From contig JH720301.1 in NCBI GenBank assembly GCA_000231825.2, positions 920,874 through 984,873 of the forward strand: DNA of 64,000 bases, in the 5' to 3' direction. The first letter of the stretch is position 1. Each line of letters starts with the position of its first letter. This stretch comes from Tetrahymena elliotti 4EA (taxonomy: Eukaryota > Ciliophora > Oligohymenophorea > Hymenostomatida > Tetrahymenidae). Under the pieces are notes generated by a model. It had not been told where the DNA came from. It saw nothing but the letters and a program-made list of their open reading frames with translations, and searched no databases. Shown here in pieces: positions 26,952-38,900 of this stretch. Position numbers and translations under genes: made by a program.

Positions 26952-27161
26952 TCACCTTGTGAGAGGTGTTGTTTTACTGTTTGAATTTGTAGTAGTAAAA
27001 ATGGAGAAAAAAAAAATAAAGACAATAGATGGAGAGAAAAGATGAGTAAATTAACTAATTTTAAGCCAAATTAAATAAAGTATAGACATTACTAAGATAT
27101 ATGCAATCCACCCTATGTATAGCGTGGGAGCTGCGTCTTTAAAAGCGAGCTAGTCTGGCAT
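26952..27161 (-). CDS. Possible small membrane protein, 69 aa
   Basis: An ATG at 27159-27161 opens a frame to TGA 26952-26954. The start, MPDQLAFKDAAPTLYIGWIA, lies in unusually GC-rich DNA for this window and leads into a hydrophobic helix (IGWIAYILVMSILYLIWL). This is a typical layout for a small inner-membrane or secretory-pathway subunit. An internal GTAATG...AAATTAG stretch could be a 38-nt intron, which would change the C-terminus. It is divergent to the gene starting at 27298, with 136 nt between the starts. No family was recognised. Confidence 0.4.
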
Positions 27162-27297
27162 CGTAAAAAAGGTATAAAGCAAATAATTATTAAACAAATA
27201 AAAAATAACAAAACCAAAAGAAAGAGGGAAATTAAATTTCTTCACTTCCTTTTTAATACCTGTTTATCCTACATATACTCTACAAAATCAAACTAAA

Positions 27298-29848
27298 ATG
27301 GTTAAGAAAGCTTTATCTCAATAAAATATGGTGCAAACTCGCTCCAGAATCACCCGCTCCCAAACTCAGATAATCAACTTAGAAGAGCCTTCAAGATAAT
27401 CTAACAAGAAAATCTCATCACAAAGTTATCTTGAGGATTATGAAGAGACTTTGAGCTAAGGCCTATCTGAAAATTTCGATAATTTCGATCAAACATCCAT
27501 TTAGGCTTCTAATGGGGTACGATCATTCTTTCTTTTTTTCTCTTTTCCTCATCTTTTCTCATCAACTCTTTTAAATTTATGCGAGCGCAAAGAGCTGCCT
27601 CCTGCATTGATGTTGATCATGCTTTATTATTTGTTAGTATATTTGCATTTAATTTACATGCAATAAGGGCTAATATTTGCTTTTTAAAGAGTCTTTGAAA
27701 TTACAAGCAGTTTCTATTCACCATTCACATATATTATTTAAATTATTCTTTCTTTTAAATAAGAATTAAATCAATAACAACTCTTTATTCATTTAATTAC
27801 AAAAAATCAATCAATCAGTGCCTACCATGGCTGGTTGTTGAATTAAATCAAACTATTAATTGGTTCAATTGGTGAAAAATTATCATGCATGCGTCATAGC
27901 ACAACTGAAACAAACATATTTCAACATTTATGATAAATTCAACAGAAATTAAAACGCATGCTAGAAAATTCAATTATAAGCCTGTCTTTGGAATCAAAAT
28001 ATTTGGAGATTCCTTTTATCTATTAAACTTCCCCTTTTAGGAAAAATTAAATAGAGACTGTACTTTTCTGCTCTGCCAGCCACCCTGCATATAAATTAAT
28101 ATTAATCGAGTAACTTGAATTTGCTTATTGGTGTGGAATTTGTATTCGCAAATGAAGAGCATTTTATTGGATGATTAACTGCCACGTTGAATAATTGATT
28201 TAAATACAACATTTAAATAAAATAAATAATTTAAAAATAGAAATTTGATTTTTTAAATTGCTCAATAAATTTAATTGATTTGGCGTAATTTCTATTTTTA
28301 AATTTCCTCATTCATTTACAAAGCAAATTTGATCAATTTTTTTCATTGAGCTTTTATAACTTATGAATTTTTTTATTTTTCACTTGCCATTTTTTCACTC
28401 AAATTTTCTTAATTTGACTACCATTAGATAGATCTTTTGAGTGGGAGGGTAGTCATAGCTTAATTTTCCCCTTTATTTAAATGAATTCGCTTATTTCTCA
28501 AAACTTGAACCAACGATTTTAAAATGAATGCCCCCAAATTTAATTATTGTTCTATCTATCTATTACTTTTACAATACTAAAGCAAGATCTATCATCTTCT
28601 ATTCATTTAGATTAACATTAATTTATGTTACAAAATGTTCAATTATTGATTTTTCTTTACCTTAAATTATAGGTATACAGCGATTAAGATGATTACTTAT
28701 TCTCTGATAACGAATCAACTGCTTCGTTTAGATATTACAACAAGTCTATTTCTAAGAGCTCAAAAAGCAAAAAGAACTCAAAGCTTGCCAAGAGCAGCAA
28801 GCTCAGATCTTCACGCTCTCTTAGAACTTCTCAATTCTTAGAAGACGAAGAAGAATCAAATGGAGTTTAAACCTATGATTATGTACAAAATTTTTCTATT
28901 TTACTTTAAATTTTGCCAAAGCATGAATTAATAACTTCTTTTTAGATGTTTTATAAGCATATTTTACTCTCCCCCTTTTTTATTGGGATCTTATTTTCCT
29001 CCAAAACCCATTTTATTAGCTTAAATATAAGCAAATAAAGGCGATCTATTCTAGCAAATTTGAGTATTTTTATTAGCTAGATTACTATCAGCGTCTATAT
29101 GATGATTTATTGGCGCTCATTATAGTAATTAACTAAATTTTATGAGTAAAAATTTGGGTCTATTGAATAGAAATGCGGTATTCTTCAATTATTTAAATTT
29201 TATAAGACTTTGTAAGATTATTTTTATTGCAATTTAAATTTTCAAACCTCTTTCCCCCATTCCTAATCATCCCCATTTTCGCCTATCTGACCTAATTTCA
29301 TCACTTCAAATGATGATGTAAACTCTTAATTAAGAGTTATAGCTAGCCATTTATTTTACTATTTAACTCAAAATATCTTTGAAAAATTCCTCATAAATTA
29401 TTTAGAGAGGAGAGGAAAAATATGGTAGCGCAATCATAGAATTAATAGAAAACTATGATAATCTGAGTTTTAATAAATTGGCAAAAGATTTTTTGTAAGT
29501 GAAATTTATTCTAATATTATTTTATGAAAATAGAATATATTAAGATTCCAAAATTTGAAGAGAAAGAAAACCTTCAGAATTTACTGTTTCAATGAATAGG
29601 ACTTAAACATACCTTAAAAATTCTAAGAAAGCATTGTTCAAAATGTAATTTTTTTAATTTAACTTCAATTGAAGTAGAAAATTCACTGCTTCTAATTAAT
29701 ATCCAGCCAGGCATGATTAACTTAAAATTTAAATTATTAAAAGGAATCAGATGATGACAAAGAAAGTGACAACGAGTAAGTTGAAAACGCTATTAACCAC
29801 GTTCACAAGTCTCTTTTGGAAGCTATTGAAGAAGAAAAAGCCTATTGA
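27298..29848 (+). CDS. Acidic/Ser-rich protein with two very long introns, 177 aa
   Basis: Exons: 27298-27516, 28673-28882 and 29744-29848, all phase 0. Both introns (1,156 and 861 nt) start GTAC rather than the usual GTAA and are more than ten times the common length here. The protein has a basic start with an Arg/Ser/Thr patch (QTRSRITRSQTQ). A Ser/Lys-rich middle follows (SISKSSKSKKNSKLAKSSK, then RSSRSLRTSQ), and the tail is acidic (EESDDDKESDNEQ). Such composition suits a nuclear or chromatin-associated phosphoprotein, but no domain is present. Codons are biased towards C-ending and AAG codons like those of ribosomal-protein genes, so it is probably highly expressed. The exon calls rest on the abrupt change in codon use and consistent phase. 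Confidence 0.8.
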
Positions 29849-31360
29849 ATATAATTTTTCCCTAATTACTGATGAAAAGACTTCTATCTAGACTTGATTC
29901 TTTATCCTTGTTAAATACTGAATGAAACCTATAAAAAAATAAAACACTAATATCTCAAATATTGAATCACCTTAATAGAAGAACAATCAGCTAATCATCC
30001 CATTAATACATATAAAATAAGTTATTATAACCCTCTATAAATAAAGCATCCAAGCATCCACATTCCTAAATAATGATTAATAATAACCAAATATCAATTA
30101 AAATATATTAATGTCTTTCAAACACATTTAATAATCATAAAATAAATCTTTATTCAAAATAAACAAACAAACAATCCAAAATAACAAAAACCAACCTATT
30201 ATTTATTCATCCTATTAATTTTTATACCTCTCTCAACAACTAAGAAAAGCTTGCTCTAAGGTGTTGAGGAAAATGAAAAGTTAGTACATACTCATTTTGA
30301 TTTACCTCTGCTATAGTCATAAAATATAAAATAATAAAACACTAAACACAAATAAATATTTATTCTAAAAAAATACTCAAACAAACAAACAAAAACTTAG
30401 AAATATTTATTACTATCTTTTGAGGTTCTGCATAATGATTTTATGTTTTAATTTTCATTATATTTCACTTTCATTTATTGAAGCTAAGAAGCTTCATCAA
30501 ATAAAAATCATCTTCCTATTTATTATTTAACTAGATGTTAAAACCGCTTATTCATAAAATCAGTCCATAATTCCTTCATTAATTCATTAATTCAAACCAA
30601 AAAATTATTCCACACATCCACTAATCATTCATTTGCCACACAAACAAAACCAATAAATACACCTGATAGATAATGATATGTATGTATGTATACAAATTAT
30701 AGGATTAAAATTAATTGATATTTTAGTTGTTATTTGACCATTTTATATTTATATATTAATGTATTCATTTCAATTACATCTTACATAAAAGCTTAATAAA
30801 ATATCTCGATTCTAATATTTCTAATTAATTACTTTATAATCTGAATATATTTCAAATTCATCCTCTCTTTAAGAAATAATAATTTTCTTATCAAGATAAA
30901 ATTGTAATTGATGATCTTATTTTACCTTATTTGCTGCATTTAATTGTGGTTTTAATAATTAAATGATTATAAAAATGCATCAAAATTTATTTATTGAATT
31001 TTTTATTAAATTTAATAAGTATATTTTAATCAAATTTTTTTCCATAATATTAAAATTAATACAGATAGTTTGTTGATAGAATATATAATAAATAATCTTT
31101 AATATGTTTTAATTGAATTTTGTTGTATATCAATATAAAATTCAATATAATAATTGTGTGTAATAAATAATACATTGCTCAAAATTAATAATTTGCAGAA
31201 ATATAATGAATATTATTTGTTTTCATACTAAGTTAATCTATGGCCATTAGTTTATTGAAAATAATTATATTTTTTTCATTGCAATAGTAATTAAAAAAGA
31301 GATAAAAGATATATTTAATTAGATTTAAATTCAAGTAAAATTTATTCTTAAAAGTAACTA
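29849..31360. other. Intergenic, AT-rich, 1.5 kb
   Basis: The region is AT-rich. At 29850-30670 the + strand is rich in CAAACAAAC- and AATAATCC-like simple sequence. There is a short GTAT-rich microsatellite at 30677-30695. No coding chain was seen. Confidence 0.55.
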
Positions 31361-33643
31361 ATGAGTCATAGTTTAGCTTAGAAAGCTAATTAAAATTATT
31401 TAAAGGAATATGCTAAACTGAAGCGATAATCATTAAATTCACTAATACAATCTAAAGCCAACACTCTGAATACTGAGGAAGATGAAAAGCATTTTTATAA
31501 TAACTATTTTGAAATTTAAAAAGATGGTAATAATATTAAGTTAAAAAGGCCTTAAAATTAGTACAAGAATACTCACAATGATTAGCCAAATTAATCTTTA
31601 AAATCAACATATTTTAACCAAACAAGTTAAATGTTTCCAAAATAGAAATAAAACTTGAATTCTGAATAGTTTTCTAATAATAACACCCAAAGAAAATCAT
31701 TAGAGTCTTTGCTTTCATAGAGATAAATGAATTAAAAAGTGTAAGAATCTAATGATCCAACCTTAAAATCAATATCAAATAGAAGCATCTTGTACAATCC
31801 TAATAAAAAATAAATTAAAGATTAAGTGAATATTATCATTTCTGATTTAGGGGGCTCAGATAATTCAGCTTCTTAGGCATATGGATTACAAAATAATTTT
31901 TCAGGTTAAAACTTTTAGGATACTTAAAAGTAAAGTGCCTCTACATTTGTAGAAGGAGCAGATGTAAAATCAAAACCAAAAACAAAATAACTGACTCGAT
32001 CTTCATTCTCAGGTTAAGTTTCCTACTATTAATAGGTGGCTGAATAAAAAAAGGAGTCTATGAGACAAAAAAATAAAGAGAAAAAAATATAATATAAAAA
32101 TTTTATTGAATCATTAGAATCTAGAAAGTAAACGTTTACTAAATTTAGTTTTAAATCTTATGAGAGAGATGATAACCCATTTTTAAATCCTCTTATACAA
32201 AAAGTAAATAACCTTGAACTTAAAGGGTCAATGCACGTTATTGATTTATGGGAAGATAAGGCTTTAAAAAAATACTTGAATTATTCTAACTTAAAAGATG
32301 GAAAATATATGCTCAGAGGTATAGCTCAGCAGATTAACTAGGATTAATTGCAATAAAAGAAAGATGCACCAACCATATTTACTAAGAAAGATGAATATAT
32401 ATTGTAAGGGAAACTCCATGATAAAGAATCAATGAATAATTATATAAAGCATATAAATGAAGAATATGTTAAAAATTAAAAGTTATTAGATATAAAAATA
32501 TAAAAGAGTGGATTAAGTCAAGCTATTTCTAGATAATCTATCATTTTACCATCAGAAACTAGCTTTTAGCAAATAATACCCAACAAAAGAAATAGTTCCA
32601 CAAAAATAGATTAGGACCTACAGTTTAATGATATCGAGTTTATTAAAAATTTCTTTTAAAGAACATAATCTCTTGCTTCTTTGTCTCCTTAGAAGTATTA
32701 ATCATAGCTTTTTTCTCCCAGTAATCCATTTTAGTCTGACAAAATAAATACATGCTCTTCAGCTTCTCCATAGAAGAAAGACTTTTAAAATTATTTTTTC
32801 CCTTCTTAGACTAACTAACATCCTTAATTGTTAGAAAACTCAGCAGAGAACTTTAAGTAATAAGATTAAACATAACTTAGTGCTTAAAAATCATAGTTTC
32901 TATAAGTGCCCACATTGTATAATTTTGATTCTCCAAAAACTTAAATTTCAAAGTAAAAATTTTAATTAATACTAATTTTTATTCAAGTAATATTTTTAAT
33001 AAAAAGGAGATTCATTTTCAGTTCAGATTTGTAATAAAATCATTCTTAATAAGCTCAAAATAGCCGCTAAAATTTTGTTTTCACTCCAAATAATTAGCAC
33101 ATAAATTCTTCAGAATTAAACTCTACTAATTGTTTTAGCTAAAAGAAAAGAAGTGATTTCTTAAAAGTGACTTAATTCTCTTCAATAGTTGAAAAAGAAG
33201 ATAAAAAAGTTGATTCAGCAAAATTAAATAATTTCTTATCAAAAAATATAAAAAATAATTAAAAAGTTAAAATAAATAATTAATTATTGGCCAATAAAAT
33301 ACTCAAAACTGAAGAGCTTAATAGCACATAAAGAAGTAATCTTTACACATCAAAGGTAAATGGGGAAAATAAAATCTAAGATTAGATCGACTAGCATAAA
33401 ATACTTGAAAAAATAAACACAATGTTCAAGGAGATAGACAACATCCAAAAATCAGATTTAAGCTAAAAAAAGTTATAATTTTTATTTTTTAACAAAAATT
33501 TAATTAAATATTTATCAAATAGGAAAATAGATGATTTAATTGAAAAAATGTAAGACAGAGTAATCATTTCAATTTAAAATCAAAAGAAAAAAATATTAGA
33601 CAATGACCGTATAAATAATCTATAAAATGAAGCTCAAAAATGA
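31361..33643 (+). CDS. Disordered Gln/Asn/Ser-rich protein with C-terminal coiled coil, 725 aa
   Basis: Exons: 31361-32952, 33007-33471 and 33523-33643; introns are 54 and 51 nt and in phase. Most of the protein is low-complexity, rich in Gln, Asn, Ser and Lys, and probably disordered. A more ordered part lies around residues 245-330 (FTKFSFKSYERDDNPFLNPL, then SMHVIDLWEDKALKKYL). The last ~60 residues are heptad-like (KILEKINTMFKEIDNIQKSD, then IDDLIEKMQDRVIISIQ) and probably form a coiled coil. There is no known domain. It could be a cytoskeletal or basal-body component, but that is only composition-based. Confidence 0.86.
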
Positions 33644-34884
33644 TTCTAAAAACCACCAATTTTGTTTATAAATTCTATTAAAAAATTTTCATTGAATTTT
33701 GTTTAAAATATGTTTTTATTATATATAAAGATGTAAATAGATACTTAGTATTAAAATTACTTATTTTTCTGTAATCTTTTATTTAAAACCTAAAGAGAAA
33801 TGTTTAAGATTGTTATGAAAATCTCATAAGTTATCTTAAATAAATAAATCAGTTTCTAAAAATGCTTGAATATTTTTGCTTCTAAATAGAGTTTTTAATT
33901 GTATATTAAATATTCGATTAGTAATTTGAAAGGATATGATGATTCATAGATTATTATTTAATCTATTATTATTTCAAATTGTTATTTAATATCAAATATA
34001 ATTTTTTTAATACTTTATCAACAATTAAAAATAAAAATTGTAATTCTTCACTCATGATTGTTTCATAAAGAGTATTTAATTTTACTATTCTTTATTATTT
34101 TAACTACTTATTAAAATATAATAACATTTTTAAAGATGTTTTTTCTTTCAAAATAAAATTATTTATTAAAAATTAAGAAAATATTAGAGTTTTAATTTAA
34201 AAATTTACATGATGAATGACACATTACCATTTCTCTAAATTAATATTGAAATACCATTTTTGTTTAAGATTTAAAGTTTTATCTATTAATTTATTAATGT
34301 TTTAAATAGTAAATATTTCATAAATTTTAAAGAGAAACTCTTTAATTGTTCAAGAAAATAAAATTAATTTAATATTTTTAAAGCTTGATGTTTATGTGTA
34401 AAGAGATAGAGAGTGTGCATAATTTTATTATCACTTTTATAAAAGATAAAATGCAAGTTTTGAAAATAAATCTAAATTTCTTGAAAATCAAACAACAAAA
34501 TTTTGAATAAACCATTCTCCTTTTATTCCATCTGAAAATTAAATAAAATCTATCTCAATTATTAAAATATTTATTTAAAAAACTAATAAATATAAGTTTT
34601 TTCTTTCAAATTTCATTTTAACTAAAGCGATGTGAATGCATAATTTTGCTACAGAATACAATAATAATCCAATAACAAAAATTCCAACATAACTAATACA
34701 TCAACTTTTATTACTTCATCAATATTGATAGCATTAAATCTAAGACTTTATATCTTAAGTTTGCTTAATTTAATCATTACTTAAGATGAAGTTTAGTCTA
34801 TAATTGCTTTACTTAATCAATGCTAAAAGCTGCATCATCTCTTAATTAAACATCACTGAAATCTAATTTTTTTGTAAGCAAAAA
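33644..34884. other. Intergenic, AT-rich
   Basis: It lies between convergent genes and is very AT-rich. No element was recognised. Confidence 0.6.
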
Positions 34885-35229
34885 TCATATTAACTTAGCT
34901 AAAAACTTTATTTAAAAAAAGTTATCTTTACCTTTTCTTCTTCTTTGTCTTCTCTTTTCAGCAGCAAAAACAAAAAAGGTAGTGGGGTAGTCTATTTATT
35001 AAAAAGAAGATTGTTAAATATTTGAATTTGCAATCAATATCTTAGTAATTCTATGCTAAGATGTATTCTTTTTCAATTAAAAATCCTAATATAGTCTATT
35101 CTATTTTTGCTATACATCATCTCATGCTGATATTTGTTTGAAAAAATAATTTTTACTAGCAAAAGTATAAGCTGGGATAAAGAAGAGGGCAACATCAGTA
35201 CCCCATCTAACAAACCAAGGAAGATTCAT
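34885..35229 (-). CDS. Small single-pass membrane protein, 59 aa
   Basis: Exons (complement) are 35157-35229 and 34885-34991, with a 165-nt GT-AG intron in phase 1. The product starts MNLPWFVRWGTDVALFFIPA, continues through a second hydrophobic stretch (YPTTFFVFAA) and switches to a strongly basic cluster (EKRRQRRRKGKD). This layout, a short hydrophobic N-terminus plus a basic tail, is typical of small subunits of mitochondrial membrane complexes or of tail-oriented ER proteins. Codons are GC-richer than the surroundings, which supports it being real. No family was recognised. The C-terminal ~10 residues depend on the second exon not being spliced again. Confidence 0.65.
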
Positions 35230-35975
35230 TTCTAATTAACTATTATATGTGCTTTAGGATATATCTTAGTCTTTTAATTATTCAGATCTATTTTAATTAA
35301 ATATATTTATTGCCCGATTTCTAGATATTCATAATGTTAATTTCCCATATAAATATACATAATAAATTTCATTCAAGATCTCACTGTTATTTTTCATATT
35401 ATTCAATCAATAAAAGCGAAATACATATCAATTAAAAGGGGTTCTCTTTGTTTTTTTTTTGTCATTTTATTCATTGATCTAAATTTTTTTAAAAATTTTG
35501 ATGGAATTAATAATAGAAATTATATCAAAAATTACAAAAAATATTAAATAAATTTTCATAAAGAGACATCTATGAAAATTTTAGAATTCTGTTGGCTTTG
35601 TTTTTATGAGTGAATGAATCAACCTATTTATGAATCTAACTATATAGAATAATTAATATTAATTGTAAATATCAACTAAAATAAATACTTTTTAAAATTA
35701 ATTTAGTTAGAATAATTCAATTTTTTACAAGTTTTTTGACAAATATTATACCATTTTAAATATTAAAAACATATCAATGAATGACAATCCATAAATTTTA
35801 TTCTCCCTTGCTGAATATTTTAGTTTAGAATATTCAGGCACATGCTTTAATTCCAAGTTTTGTTCTTTAATGGGTAATTAATTCTTTTTGGTGATATTTC
35901 TTTCAGCAAATATAAAGCCTGTTGTAATTAAAATCTTTTTCCAAAAACATAGACTTTGCACCTACATTCTGCTTT
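35230..35975. other. Divergent intergenic region
   Basis: It holds the promoters of the 59-aa membrane protein (-) and of the NIF-repeat gene (+). It is AT-rich, with no recognised motif. Confidence 0.55.
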
Positions 35976-38900
35976 ATGGCATTTGCAAGAAACAAAAGTA
36001 AAGTTTTTTTTATTTTAAGATGAGATAGGCATTTGATTTAATCCTACAAATTAAAACAAAAAACAGATCTATATTTTGTTGATTCAACTTGGATTAGTTA
36101 TAGACTTGGAGTTAATGGATAGAAATAAAAAAAGGGTAAATGTTTAAGGATAGAAATAAGCAACGATAGTAATAAAAAAGGGTCAGAGATGATAAATATT
36201 GTAAAATTTTCTCCAAATGAAAGACTTTTAGCAGTATGCAATGATAACTCTATAAAAATTTTTGAAGTGAGATCATTAATATCAGATAATTAAACTTACT
36301 TCTCTGAGTTTGAAACAGTATCATATAGCAATAACATACTTTATATGGAATTTTCTAGCTATTAAGATACACCATTTAGCCCTTCTAAAAGTAATAAAAT
36401 GAATTTTTGAATTTATGTTTATTGTTGTGCTTATGGAACTCAAATAAGCAATATAATTCACTTATTTCTACTTAAATTTGAATTTTCATAAATCAAAATA
36501 GTAGCTACAAATTTATTGGTGAAATTTATTTCTCTTTTAAAAAATAGATACTATTCTCTTTTACATTGATGATAAGGGTGCTCTGTGGTTATGCCTAGTT
36601 ATTTTAGAAGCCTAAAGGAGAATTCAAAAAGAAGGTGTGCTAGCTGCTTGCTTTAGTAGCTAAGAAAATAATAACTAATTATATTATATTGACTGCCACA
36701 ACAATTTCAATGTTTTAGAAATTGATGTTTCTGAAAGTGGAGAGCTCAATTGGTAGTAGATTTAAAAATATACTTTCAGGGGATTACTGTAAAATAATTT
36801 TATTGATTATTATTTATTTAATTATAAAATTTCCTTTTAAATTTAGAAAAGATCAAGAATACATAAAATACTTAAGATAATTGAGTGATAATGTGTTTCT
36901 TATAGCTGGGTTAAACTTTTAATAAAATTTCAAATGGGTAAGGATCATAAGATTCTTCTAATAGATAGGTGGTGAAAGGGTTATAGGTGAGTTTTAAATT
37001 TTATAGAATAGCAAGTTGCCTTCGGATGCTTATTAGCTTAGGGAATTTTGTTTTTCAATAACATCATCAAGAGATGGAATGTTTCATTACATATCAGATA
37101 ATTTCTCTTCTTCTGTAGATTTAATTTATGCTGTTGATTAAGGTAACATATCATTTGCTTTAAATGAATATTGGTAGTAATTTTAATTTTTAATATAGAT
37201 AAACTAGAGTTTGGTTTGGCGAAATACCCATAAAATCCTTAATATTAGTTTTAGTTACCATGCCCTTAATCACTAAAAAAGTAAGATGCCACTATAAAAG
37301 GTTTTTGCTTAATTGAGACAAGAATTGATGAAGAGACTTAATACAATAACAATGATATAGAGCCATCTTTCATAGTCTTTACCAATATGTATGCTTTTGG
37401 TAGAGTGCTAGCCAAAAATTAACTTTTGAGATAAAATACTTTATAAAAAAAGCTTTAATTTAATGAGGGAGATGATTTGTATAGCAATGCTGAAGAAGAG
37501 AGGAGAAAAGTTAATGATAGAGATAACTAAGAATTGGAATAAAATTAAAGGAATTTTAGCAAGACATAGGATCATAATAGAAAATTGTTCAACATAAAGA
37601 ACAGCCTTAAAATTAAATAAAATTCTAATGAAGGTAACAATAACAATAGTAATATGGTTGAAGATTAGCAAAATGGGCAACAATAAACCAATAATAACAA
37701 TTAAGGATTTGTAATCGGCTAAAACCAGATTTAGCCTGGCTAAGAAATTTAGAATTTCAGCGGGCTTTCCACAAATTAAAATTAGATACAACAAGGTAAG
37801 TATAATTAATAGTTTTGTATAGTGGGGATTTTTTATTTCTTTAAGAAATTTTGATTAAAATTAAATTATTAAAAGATTTACTAAATATTTTTTATTAAAA
37901 GAAAGCTAGAATATTTAAAATTCAATGATTCAAACTCTTTATACTAATAGATTAAATTAATAACAATAGCAATCTTAAGGATCACAATAAGCTCCATTAA
38001 ATATCTTTTAAAAAAATTAGTAAAGTGGTTTGCCTGGTGTGAACAATAATTTAGGGTAACAAAATACATAAACTGTAAATAATATGGGAAATCTACCTCA
38101 ACCAAAGAGCTTAAATAATAATTTGAATATATTCTAATAAAATGAATTAAGGTAAAAGTAATTGTAAGAACAGAGAATGCAATAAGCCAAAACGTAATAG
38201 AATTAATAATAAAACTCAGTTTAAATTAATATATTTGGAAATTAAAGTCTTTAGTCCAATAATTAATTAGGTAATTAAAGTTCAGGAAATATTTTTTAAA
38301 ATAAATCTTTATAAAATCAATAAAATGCAAACAATAACAGTAGTAGCAATAATACTGGTGTTAACATTTTTGGTTTTCAAACAAAAAATTAAAGTTAACA
38401 AAATGAAATAGATTAACAAACAAACTAATCTTCTTAGTAACAGGTAGTTAATAATGGTAACCTATAATAACAATAAGGCTAATAATTAAATTCCATTAAT
38501 AGTCAAGATAAGTAATAATAAATTGATGTCAATTCATTATTTGCTGCTCCTCAAAAATAGAGTTTACAAAGCTAATCAAATTCAATTAATATATTTGGAA
38601 ACAGCTCAAAGCAAAGTAGTTAAACATAAAAATTATTAATTCCACAGAACAGTAGTAAATCTTCTCTGTTTTCAGTAACATAAAGTAATACCCCACTGTA
38701 AAATAACTAAAGAGGTTAGTAAGACAATAACTAATAGACTTAATATTACTAAGAGTACACAGATGAAAATCAATAAGAGATAAAGTAAACATAAATAAAT
38801 ATTTTAAACTAAAAAACATTTAACATGGTTAGATAAAACCCTCTCAATCCTATTAAGGAAGAGAATTTATTATCTTAAAGCACAGAAACAAATAGCATTG

